This document shows, piece after piece, positions 53,887 through 62,920 of a stretch of DNA of 64,000 nt. Numbering within the stretch: position 1 is the first letter of the stretch; each line of letters opens with the position of its first letter. Source of the stretch: Cercophora sp. LCS_1 (taxonomy: Eukaryota; Ascomycota; Sordariomycetes; Sordariales; Lasiosphaeriaceae); the NCBI GenBank assembly GCA_036250225.1, contig JAPZLL010000014.1:186001-250000 (forward strand). The letters run 5' to 3'. Under the pieces are notes generated by a model. The model did not search any database. It was not told the origin of the DNA and saw only the letters and a program-made list of their open reading frames with translations. The position numbers were made by a program, and so were the translations under genes.

Positions 53887-55462
53887 ATGATCTCAGCCAG
53901 ACTTTTGCGAAGCCGCTGTACTTTTGCCAAACTACGCCCAGATATAATTCAAAGGTCCTTCTCGGTTTTGTCACCCTCGAAAATGGCTGACAACCCTCCA
54001 AACGACGCCCTCGAGCCGACGGCGAATGGCTCGGACACCACAACCAAAAACATCATCAACCTCTTGCGCGGCTGGCCGTCTCCGGATCTGTTACCTGTTG
54101 ACATTCTCCGTCGCGCGGCGGACAAGGTGTTTTCGAACCCAGAAGTCTACGTGCCTGCGCTCCAGTATGGACCTGATCCGGGGTATCAGCCCTTGAGAGA
54201 GGCGTTGGCGGGCTGGTTGGGGAAGCGGTATGGCGTTGCAAAGAAGGCGGACGAGATTTGTATCACGGGAGGGGCGAGTCAGAGTATTGGGTGCTTGTTG
54301 GAGAGTTTTACGGATGTGGGGTACACGAGGAGCGTTTGGGGGGTTGAGCCTTGTTATGTGAGTGTCTTTCGCCCTCACTTTGGACATGTCGAGCGCGAGA
54401 GAGTGAGGAGAGGTTGGTCGGGCGTGGCAGTGGTGTGCTAATGCGGATAGTATCTTGCGTGTCCCATTTTCGCCGACGCTGGCTTTGTTGGGAGGAGGTT
54501 GAGGGGTGTACCGGAGGATGAAGAGGGGATTGATACGGAGTGGTTGGCGGCGGAGTTGGCCAGGGTTGATGAGACGTGGGAGGGTGATGGTGTGCCGTTT
54601 AAGGATCCGGGGCCGCATCGAAAGTTGTATCGCCATGTTATTTATCTGGTTGCAACGTGTAGCAATCCGTCGGGGATCACGACGACGGTGGAAAGGAGGA
54701 AGAGATTGCTTGAGATTGTAAGTCTTTTTTTTTTCTGTTATCTCTTTTTGGGATCTAACATCCCAGGCCCGAAAACACGACGCTCTTGTGATATCTGACG
54801 ATGTCTACGATTTCCTCCAATGGCCTACCTCTTCTTCTTCTTCTTCTTCCAACCAGATACAACCCCTCCCTCGCCTCTCCGATCTTGATATGCCACTCGG
54901 CCCATCACCTCATGATCCGCCTGGGAAACAGTTTGGGCATGCCATCTCAAACGGTTCGTTTTCTAAACTCTGTGGTCCTGGTGTCCGCACGGGTTGGGTC
55001 CATGCCGCTCCGGACTTTGCGTATGGGTTGTCTCAGACGGGAAGTACGCGCTCAGGAGGAGCGCCGTCGCAGTTGACGGCGGCCATGATGGAGGAGATTG
55101 TCAGGAACGGAGAACTGGAGAGGTGGGTAACGGAAAGAGTTGTGCCGGGGTTGAGGGAGAGGTGGGTGGTTTTGAGCCAGTTGTTGGAGGGGAATGGGAT
55201 GGTGTTGAGGAAGGGAGAAAAGTTCGGGGGTTATTTTGTTTGGGTCAAATTGCCAGAGGGTGTCAAGGCGGATGAGGTCGAGAGACGGGGACGGGAAGTA
55301 GGGATAGGGGTTGCACCGGGGGATTTGTTTAGTGTGGGAGGGGATTTGAGTGGGTGGGTGAGGTTGTCATTTAGTTGGCTTGAGATAGATATGTTGAGGG
55401 AGGGAGTGAGGGTGTTTGTGGGAATTGTTCGGGAGTTGGAGGCGGAGGGGAGGTCGAAGTAG
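53887..55462 (+). CDS. PLP-dependent class I/II aminotransferase (yeast YER152C-like), possibly dual-targeted
   Basis: Three exons (53887-54357, 54451-54717, 54767-55462) encode 477 residues. The fold-type I features are YVPALQYGPDPGYQPLREALAGWL, CITGGASQSIGCLLESF, ATCSNPSGITTTVERRKRLLEI and LVISDDVYDFLQWP. The Schiff-base lysine lies in NGSFSKLCGPGVRTGW. The C-terminal domain carries GGYFVWVKLP and GDLSGWVRLSFSW. The set fits the MocR/2-aminoadipate-aminotransferase-like group of yeast YER152C; the substrate is unknown. The first ATG gives a basic, Ser/Arg-rich presequence (MISARLLRSRCTFAKLRPDIIQRSFS) of mitochondrial type, while the ATG at 53983 (MADNPP) would give a cytosolic form. Exon 3 has a polyserine run from a (CTT)n tract (about 54829-54849). 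Confidence 0.88.
54829..54849 (+). repeat. (CTT)n microsatellite coding for polyserine
   Basis: About seven CTT/TCT units within exon 3 of the aminotransferase, read as TCT codons (Ser). It sits in a surface loop between DDVYDFLQWP and the catalytic-lysine region, so length change is likely tolerated. Confidence 0.75.
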
Positions 55463-56053
55463 AATTTGCCTCGTCGTCAACGTCGACGCGTTTCAAGGAT
55501 ACATTTGGGTGATTTTATCAACGATACTCGTCCCAAACGCGGGTGGGCGAAGATTGTGGGTACCTATATGATTTGGGGTTCGGGCATCCATTTTCAACAG
55601 CGCAAAAAACGGCTTGGACCGGATGGCGTAGCGGTAATAAGCTACACTGCCGATGATGGTCCATGATAGGTGGGCGTATCTGTAGACCTCCCTGACCCAC
55701 AGGTAGAGGCACTGGGTTCGATTCCTCGTTGAATCCTTAGAGCCAACGAACTTAAACACCATTCGGTTGGGTTTATGTAACCGTACGACCCTCGCTCCCA
55801 CCGGGGAGCTGGTGGCTCGGCGGCTAGATTTTTGGCGTTTCAATCTAGGCGCGGTGCGGTCTCAATACTCCCGGCTGCAATGACTGGGGGTAACTTCTGG
55901 AGATGGTTCTCGTATGCACTATGTAAATTTGGGATGTGGATGTGTGCCTCTTACCCGCCACCTGGCCCCGCAGGTAGCTCCCGTCAGATAGGGATATACT
56001 GTCGTTCTCATGAACCTTGACCAGCCTGACACGGCACAACGTCCTATGGTCCG
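55463..56053. other. Intergenic region with a tRNA-like stretch
   Basis: About 590 bases between the aminotransferase and RNH203 3' ends. From 55617 to 55736 it includes an A-box-like TGGCGTAGCGG, a GTAGC/GCTAC hairpin, and a B-box-like GGGTTCGATTCC followed by GAATCC. No complete cloverleaf can be drawn. No protein gene seen. Confidence 0.4.
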
Positions 56054-56664
56054 CTATGATCGATCACGCTTCAATCTTTGGGCGTTTGTCGCTCTCTTCA
56101 ACCGTTCATGCTCATTTCTTTTCAGGCACTTCATATCCATGAATCTGTTCCCATTAGCAAACGTCACCCACGGCGCAAAGGTACCCACCTGCTCAGCAAG
56201 GCTCAGCCACTCCTCCATCCCCCTAACATACGGGTCCGCTGAAGCATCCGACGTAGTCTCGTGATCCCAAACAACAACTTCGTCAAACTCGGCCTGAACA
56301 TTTAAATTTCCTTGCTCCGACCTTCCATCGTTGGTCAGATCAACTACGTCGGCATCCTCTTCCTTCGGCTCAGGCTTAATCGGGGCAGCAACAACCCCCC
56401 GATACCCCTCAGGTAATTTCAACGCCTTACCCTGCAGCTTCCTCCCTCGGAAATATGCCGCCCGTGACCCGTCTGTCCTCATTAGCATACGCACACTCTT
56501 TCTGCGAGAGGCCGAAACTCACCCTCGGCCTGAGTCGGCTCCCAAAACGATTCGACGGGCTCGATCGAGCCGTTGTGGTGGATTTTACATGGCAAGAGAT
56601 TGGGAGTCGCCTTTTGGATCTCCTCAGGATTGGCGGGCGTTAGTGAGAGGATTGGCTGTGTCAT
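56054..56664 (-). CDS. RNH203: Ribonuclease H2 subunit C
   Basis: Two exons (56523-56664, 56054-56472; 50-nt intron, phase 1) encode 186 residues. MTQPILSLTPANPEEIQKATPNLLPCKIHHNGSIEPVESFWEP is followed across the splice by DGSRAAYFRGRKLQGKALKLPEGYRGVV, the conserved RNase H2C core. An acidic insert (KPEPKEEDADVVDLTND) and a loosely conserved VVVWDHETTSDASADPYVRGMEEWLSLAEQV end the domain. The subunit pairs with RNH202 to support the catalytic RNH201, which removes ribonucleotides and R-loops from DNA. Another in-frame ATG at 56691 adds nine residues. I prefer 56664 because it begins the conserved segment. Confidence 0.87.
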
Positions 56665-58070
56665 TGTGTGCGTTGGTGATGGAAGGTACAAAATCTTGGC
56701 GATGCGACAGGATGGTGTTCACTTTACGCGATCTTGACGCGCCTGGGCGTGACACAGGATCAGCGCTAAGCCGGCTGGCGTTCCCCGCCAAGTCCCACTG
56801 CCGGAGAAGGCTTGGCAGCCTGGGAGGGCGCCGCACCTTCTTTTGTAGTTGGGTGCCACGAGTAGGTCTGTTGTGAACTTGTTTTTGTACCGATGAATTG
56901 TTCTCAGCTATCTGGTCAGGCCATTTATTTGTTTGGTTTTGTTCTAAACTAGCACATTAGGTTGACCCGCCGTCCACGATGTTGTCTTAGATTGGTCAAT
57001 TCAAGGCAGACCATGCTCTCGAAGACGGGCAGCGACAGCGAAGAAAGCTCCGATCATAGGAGCCCTTTTCCGAACGTCGATCTCGAATTTGCAGCGAATC
57101 CGGCAGCGGGGGCGAAACATCTCCGAAAGAGCGTTTGATATCCGCAGCACCAGTCTCGTTTCGGCGCGGCATCGCCTGCTCCCACCACGGGCTAACGTGC
57201 GCCCGGATCTCGCCAATCTGCAGCCATGGCCAAGCCATTGCTCCCCCATCGTCCTTTTGGCCTTGATCAGAGACAATGTAATCGGGGATCGAAGGGATTA
57301 GGGGCATCAATTGACTCGGCAGCAGCTAGTCCCATCAGACAATTTGCTCGCGACAACAATGCTTTGTAAATGTGCCTCCAATGGGATGATGAGGAAGAAT
57401 GTAGTCGTGGTGCAAGAGCACTGACGTCTGCTGGGCTGTCCTGCACACCCCTCACCTCCCAACCACACATCCCATCCCGTCCCTTCCGCCCAGACGACCC
57501 CGGGATTTTCAGGGAAACGGCCCCAATGTGGCAGAGACATGACTAGAAGGGACAATTAAGATGCCTTGGCTTGCCCAGGCGCTCAGGTATCCAGGAACGG
57601 GTTCTTCGAGGGACGAATGGACGAGTTCATCTCGTAAACATGGAGAAACCTGGGGCATCACGGACAGGAGAGATGCCGTCGAGACACCATGGACCCCTGC
57701 TGCAGCACGCCATCGGCTCTCGGGACACTTGGAACCGTGGTCGCTCGTTTTCTTCCTAGTCGGGGCGATCTATGCGCTATCAAGCTGGGTGCCATATCGA
57801 CCTACCGTTCGGGGGCGGGCTAGGTCTCAGACGCCCACCATTCTTTTACCAGACATGCTGCTCTTTTTCCATCCAGTCCCTCTTTTCCATTGCATCACTT
57901 GGTTCGGGGTCTCAACACCCTTCATCTCATAGGACGCAACTAACGTGCTTACACCACCCACATTTCTCACCACCATCAACACCACCATCAACACCACCAT
58001 CAACACCACCATCAACACCACCATCAACACCACCACAACTTCCCACAACTCTCGGAACAACGCCGCCAAG
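56665..58070. other. Gene-free interval and leader of the CFA-synthase-like gene
   Basis: About 1.4 kb. A 123-codon plus frame at 57561-57932 contains one hydrophobic stretch but no other support. Minus frames at 56996-57555 look random. The right end has a 12-bp minisatellite (57969-58028) and a CT/CA-rich leader. Confidence 0.45.
57969..58028 (+). repeat. 12-bp minisatellite, five perfect units
   Basis: Five perfect tandem copies of ACCACCATCAAC, followed by two decaying partial copies, end about 40 bases before the preferred start codon of the methyltransferase. The frame through the repeat is open and continuous with the coding sequence from an ATG at 57945, where it would code for repeated Thr-Thr-Ile-Asn. 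Unit-length changes do not shift the frame. Confidence 0.92.
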
Positions 58071-59534
58071 ATGCCTCTCCTAACCCCCCTTATCAACACC
58101 TTCACCTCCCTAGCGTGGTCCCCAACCCTTTCCGCCGCTCGCCCAACCATCCACCGCGTCTTCTCCTCCATCACAACCGGCACCCTCCTGCTCGTCGATG
58201 AACCGACCTCCCAACGCCACATCTTTGGCCAAACCCTCGGCCCCGGTAAACTCGACAACTTGTCTTCTCCCGGAATCCGCAAAGCAACCACCATTCCGCG
58301 CGTAGAGCTCCGCGTCAAATCCGAAACCTTTTACATCCGTCTCTTCCTCTTCGCAGACATGGGTTTCGCCGAGTCCTACATGCTCGGCGAAGTCGAGTGC
58401 GAAGACCTGACCTCCTTTTTCCAACTCTTCATCGTCAACCGGGAACAAATGGGCAACGCAACCACCCTGGTCTCTGGCTTAAGCGGGATGGTATCCGGGT
58501 TGGCACGAAAGACAAATACGCTTGCCAATGCGCTGCTCAATATTCAAGCGCATTACGATATCAGCAATGACATGTTTGAGGCTTTCCTTTCGAGGGATAT
58601 GACGTATAGCTGTCCCGTGTGGAGTGGGGACGAAAAGGAGACGCTGGAAAGCGCGCAGATGAGAAAGATTGGGCGGTTTATTGACGGCGCCAAGATCAAG
58701 GAGACGGATCATGTGCTGGAGATTGGGACGGGCTGGGGGAGTTTGGCGATTGAGGCGGTTAGGAGGACGGGGTGTCGGGTTACGAGTGTTACGCTGAGTA
58801 AGGAGCAAAAGGTGCTTGCTGAGGAGAGGATCAGAGAGGCGGGCTACGAGGGTCGGATTGAGGTCTTGTTGAGGGATTATCGGGAGATCACAGCGCCTGA
58901 AGGGGGGTTTGATAAGCTTGTCAGCTGTGAGATGCTGGAGGCGGTGGGCAAGGAGTTTTTGGGCACGTATTTTGCGTGTGTGGAGAGGTTGTTGAAGAAG
59001 GAGGGCGGAATAGCTGTTTTTCAGTGTATTACCATGCCTGAGGGGAGACATGAGGCTTATTCCAAGAGCGTTGAGTAAGTTTTCCTTTCTTTTGGAGGGT
59101 GAGAGATGCTGACGTGCGCAGCTTCATCAACCATTATATCTTCCCCGGCGGATATCTCCCGTCAATAACGCAGCTGCTGAACAACATCACCAAGGAGTCC
59201 AAGGGGACGTTGATTGTGGAAAAGGTGGAGAATATTGGCGGCCATTATTCCAAGGCGTTGAGGCTTTGGAAAGAGGAGTTTCTAAACAACTTTGAGGGGA
59301 GGATCCGGCCTGCGCTCAAGAGGGAACACCCCGAGATGACAGATGAGGCAATCAACGTCTTTCGTCGCAAGTGGGAGGTGAGTTTGTCCCGACAACTTCG
59401 AAACAAGGCACTGACAAACCCAGTACTACTTTACATACTGCGAGGCCGGGTTCGTGACCAAGACACTAGGCGACGTCATCATCACCGTTGGCCGGGAGGG
59501 CGCGTTGGAGTTGATGGAGGGAATTCCCCTGTAG
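58071..59534 (+). CDS. Cyclopropane-fatty-acid-synthase-like SAM methyltransferase
   Basis: Three exons (58071-59074, 59122-59377, 59424-59534) encode 456 residues. An N-terminal domain with ETFYIRLFLFADMGFAESYMLGEVECEDL and HYDISNDMFEAFLSRDMTYSCPVW precedes the SAM fold. Motif I is VLEIGTGWGSLAIEAV (about 220), and VTSVTLSKEQ and VSCEMLEAVGKEFLGTYF follow. The C-terminus has YIFPGGYLPS and WEYYFTYCEAGFVTKTLGD. This is the CFA synthase family of plant/fungal subtype, which transfers a methyl from SAM to unsaturated acyl chains of lipids. The product (cyclopropane ring or methyl branch) cannot be told from sequence. ATG 58071 follows a good context (CGCCAAG). An N-terminal extension through the minisatellite is possible. 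Confidence 0.88.
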
Positions 59535-59646
59535 ATCCATATTTGTTGTGCCGCCTTTCATTAGCAAAGATACCCGCGTCATTTTTGCTGGATATCGGGG
59601 GTATATATGAACCAACAGCCAAAATCAAAACAAGCGCAACACGCAC

Positions 59647-60666
59647 CTAGTTTCTTCTTTTCCCCTTTGTTTGCTTCCGGTGCTGCCCCCCTCCCTTCCC
59701 ACCGCTCTTCTCCTTGTCCTCAGGAAACCTAGAAGCATGCTCCATATCAAACCCGCTCTTACACCTCCGAAACAACAACACGGCGGCCCTCGCATCAACC
59801 ACACTGCAATGACTCCCGTTCTGGATCTCTACACCCAACACCTCCTTACACAACACCTTGAGACTAGGAACCGGTCCATGTCCGTATTTTTTAAATCCAC
59901 CAAACCGCGCCGTGTCTCGCACATTCTTGATGGGATGCTCCATCTCCAACACCTCCAGATCATGTCGCAAATCGTGACCCACCAACACTTTACCGCGGAC
60001 CAGCTCCCGTACCGTCTCCTGCACCTCGTCAAAGTTCCGCGCTTCGTGCATGTGCTTCGGTGAAATCCCCGAGACGTGCGTCCGCCAATCTGTCACTCGC
60101 TCCGTGGGCTTCACATACGAGTCGTAGACTTGACGCCCGTGGAAATCGACTATGCTCACGCGCGCTAAGACTGAGCGTCGGCCGTCTGGGCCTACGCCGA
60201 CCATTTCGCAGTCGAGAGCGAGGTATTTGCCTGGTGGGGGCCCGTTGGCGCATAGCCCGGCGTTGGGGACGGCCGGGGGGTCTGTTAGGTCTGTGGTGCT
60301 GACGTTGCGGGCGCCGAGGGAGTAGGCTTCTGCGAGGGATTCGGATGTGATCGAATTTTCTGCGGCCCAGAGGTGGAGGGAGGGGGAGATGGCGTTGGGG
60401 GTTGTGCGGGCAGGGAGGGAGGATGCTGAGCCCATGGGTTTGGCTTTAGTGGATGAGGATGGGTTGGATGGAGGGGTTGGCTTGGTGAGTTTGGTTGAGG
60501 GTCTAGGTGTTTTCTTGAGGCCTGGTGGTTGTTGGGCTTTGTGTTGTTTCTTCCCTGGTGCTTGGGAGTCTTGAGGCGCTTCGTCTGCTTTCCGCTTGGC
60601 TGGTTTGGATGGTTCGGACTTGATCTTTGCTTGGAGTTTTTTCCAGTTGGAAGAGAGTTCGGCCAT
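59647..60666 (-). CDS. REX4: RNA exonuclease 4
   Basis: A single exon of 339 residues from ATG 60666 (MAELSSNWKKLQ). An upstream in-frame ATG at 60762 would add 32 residues. The first 160 residues are Lys/Pro/Ser-rich and disordered. The DEDDh exonuclease domain follows: GKYLALDCEMVGVG (D-x-E, about 168-180), DFHGRQVYDSYVKPTERVTDWRTHVSGI, GHDLRHDLEVLEM and HCSVVDARAAVLLFRRCK with the catalytic His/Asp. The C-terminal tail is basic (GQHRKQTKGKRRN). Rex4 acts in nucleolar pre-rRNA processing at ITS1. It is divergent from ESA1 with 335 bases between. Confidence 0.94.
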   Translation of the reverse strand: MAELSSNWKKLQAKIKSEPSKPAKRKADEAPQDSQAPGKKQHKAQQPPGLKKTPRPSTKLTKPTPPSNPSSSTKAKPMGSASSLPARTTPNAISPSLHLWAAENSITSESLAEAYSLGARNVSTTDLTDPPAVPNAGLCANGPPPGKYLALDCEMVGVGPDGRRSVLARVSIVDFHGRQVYDSYVKPTERVTDWRTHVSGISPKHMHEARNFDEVQETVRELVRGKVLVGHDLRHDLEVLEMEHPIKNVRDTARFGGFKKYGHGPVPSLKVLCKEVLGVEIQNGSHCSVVDARAAVLLFRRCKSGFDMEHASRFPEDKEKSGGKGGGQHRKQTKGKRRN

Positions 60667-61001
60667 GACGAGGGCCTGGCAGCGGAAGTTTGGGGCCGTT
60701 ATGAGAGGGATTGGTCGCTTGTCGCTGCCCGGGTGAGATCTTCTGAGATCGCTGGAGAACAAGTGAAGATTGCTCGTCTCTGGATGTGGTGGTGTTGAGG
60801 CTCAGTTCGCGATGAAAATTGCGGCGGGGTGCAAGGTACCAGCGGTCTGGAACCGCGCTGGAAAACGCCAAGAAGTGGCGCTAAGATCCGCCGTGCCCCT
60901 CCAAAATTCAGTGGAGCTTCCTCCCGCATCATCGCGAATCGTCGGTCCAACACCGTCACCCGACATCCATCGAATTCTCGACGCGCAACCGCGATTCCAT
61001 C
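60667..61001. promoter_or_regulatory. Divergent promoter of REX4 and ESA1
   Basis: A 335-base intergenic stretch between divergent nuclear genes. No separate gene and no motif I can name with confidence. Confidence 0.5.
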
Positions 61002-62555
61002 ATGAGTCCTGGGGGAGTGAATGGCGAACCTACCGTGGGCTCCGATGGCCCGCGGCTCAAGGGCCGGGCGACGCCCGACACTATTAAGTAGGTCTTGATT
61101 GATCGATCGATTGCGATAGGGCATCGCTAACGGTTCAGGGTTGGCTGCATCGCCATGGTCACGAAAGACGGACATCCACGACGTGCCGAGATTCTGAGTA
61201 TACGAGAAACCAAAAGCGGGCGTCAGTTCTACTGCAATTTCGATAACTTCAACAAGCGTTTGGACGAGTGGGTTCCTCTGAGTCGAATAGATTTCGACCA
61301 GGACGTCGAGTGGCCAAACCCGGAGAAGGACAAGCAGAAGGATACCAAGGCGAAGAAGGCTCCGGCTGTCTCCAAGAAGTCACAGCCGTCCAAAAAAGCA
61401 CAAAAGAAGACCTCCAAGCGCGAACAGTCGGTTGTCTCCGAGGGCCAGACACCACATCCTTGGACTGACTTCGTTGAGTCGCAGCGCAAAGATGACAACG
61501 ATGACAGTGCGATTGCGAGCTTCGAGGTGGGAGGAGGCACACCAACGGTCGGGCCCGACGAGATGGAGCTGGACGAGGACGAGACACCAACCGAGGTGGC
61601 AAAGAAGGAACGCGCACCGTCTTTTAGTAGGGAGGAGGAGATCGAGAAGCTACGGACTTCGGGCAGTATGACGCAGAATCCGGCCGAGATCTCGCGAATC
61701 CGAAACATTTCAAAAGTCGAGTTTGGGCGTTATGTCTTATTTCCGTGGTACTTTTCGCCGTACCCGGAGGTGTTTAGTCAGGAGGACTGCATTTTCATCT
61801 GCGAGTTCTGCTTGAGTTACTATGGCGATCTTAAGTCGTTTACGCGCCATCGCCAAAAGTGCACCCTCCAACACCCTCCCGGGAACGAGCTGTACCGGGA
61901 CGATTTCGTCTCGTTTTTCGAGATTGACGGCAGAAGACAGAGGACGTGGTGTCGGAACCTGTGTCTCCTATCCAAGATGTTTCTGGACCACAAGACACTT
62001 TACTACGACGTCGATCCGTTCCTGTTCTATGTCATGACGACGAGAGATGAACGGGGTTTCCATTTGGTAGGATACTTCTCCAAGGAGAAGGAGAGCGCAG
62101 ACGGGTATAACGTGGCGTGTATTTTGACGCTGCCACAGTACCAGCGCAAGGGTTATGGTCGACTGCTGATCCAGTTCTCATATGAGCTGTCCAAGATCGA
62201 GGGCAAGCTTGGGTCGCCCGAGAAGCCTCTTTCGGATTTGGGTCTGCTTTCGTACCGGCAATACTGGTCAGAGAACATACTCGACCTGCTGCTCGGTTAT
62301 AGCGAACGCGAGGAAAAGTGCACCATTGAAGGGATCGCTTCACATCTTGCCATGACAACACAGGACGTCGAGCACACTTTGCAGGCACTCAAGATGCAGG
62401 TCTACCACAAGGGTGAGCACAAGATTGTGGTGCCAGAGAAGTTGATTCTCCAGAGGGAGAAGTCGAGGGCAAAACAGAAGAGGCTGATTGATCCGGAGAG
62501 GATTCAGTGGAAGCCGCCAGTGTTTACGGCGGCGAGCAGGACATGGGCGTGGTAG
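61002..62555 (+). CDS. ESA1: NuA4 histone acetyltransferase ESA1 (MYST family)
   Basis: Two exons (61002-61087, 61139-62555; 51-nt intron, phase 2) encode 500 residues. Residues about 30-85 form the Tudor-knot/chromo domain (VGCIAMVTKDGHPRRAEILSIRETKSGRQFYCNFDNFNKRLDEWVPLSRI). A charged linker leads to the MYST domain. The zinc finger is CEFCLSYYGDLKSFTRHRQKC (C2HC, about 249). The active-site region is DGYNVACILTLPQYQRKGYGRLLIQFSYELSK, with the catalytic Cys near 353 and the acetyl-CoA Q/RxxGxG loop after it. GSPEKPLSDLGLLSYRQYW carries the catalytic Glu. Esa1 acetylates H4, H2A and H2A.Z within NuA4 and piccolo-NuA4 and is usually essential. Length and domain order separate it from Sas2 and Sas3. 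Confidence 0.96.
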
Positions 62556-62920
62556 GACTACATCCATTCTAGACCTTTGCTTTGACGCAAAAATAGCACT
62601 TATACCCTGTAGATATCCGCTATGAGAGCAATGTATTGTGTTCTGTCATGTGCAAACAGCGCTCGTTTTTTGGTGTTGCCCCTGAATCATCAGGGGCAAG
62701 ATATGCATGTACGCGTTAACGGGGCAATTAAACCCGCCCCACTCGTCGCGTCGTGGGGCGCGTCGCACTTTGCCCGCGTTTTCGCGTTTTATTGACTGGC
62801 AGCCCACCCCTTGCCCGACCCCTCCACCCGAACTTGCGGCAACTTCTTCGACAGACATTGCGACCCAACATTGCGCCGTAACCCTGCCAACCGAACCACG
62901 AGCGCATCACGCACTTCAAA
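62556..62920. promoter_or_regulatory. MCM6 promoter with MCB and SCB/E2F-like sites
   Basis: A 365-base region between ESA1 and MCM6. It contains a perfect MluI cell-cycle box ACGCGT at 62711-62716 and TTTTCGCG (reverse of CGCGAAAA) at 62779-62786. Further CGCG words sit in the 62755-62790 stretch. MBF/SBF-type factors use such sites for G1/S transcription, which is expected for an MCM helicase gene. Confidence 0.6.

Noticed and set aside
57561..57932. 123-codon plus-strand frame with a hydrophobic stretch
   Set aside because: No recognisable family and poor codon use; probably leader DNA of the downstream methyltransferase gene.
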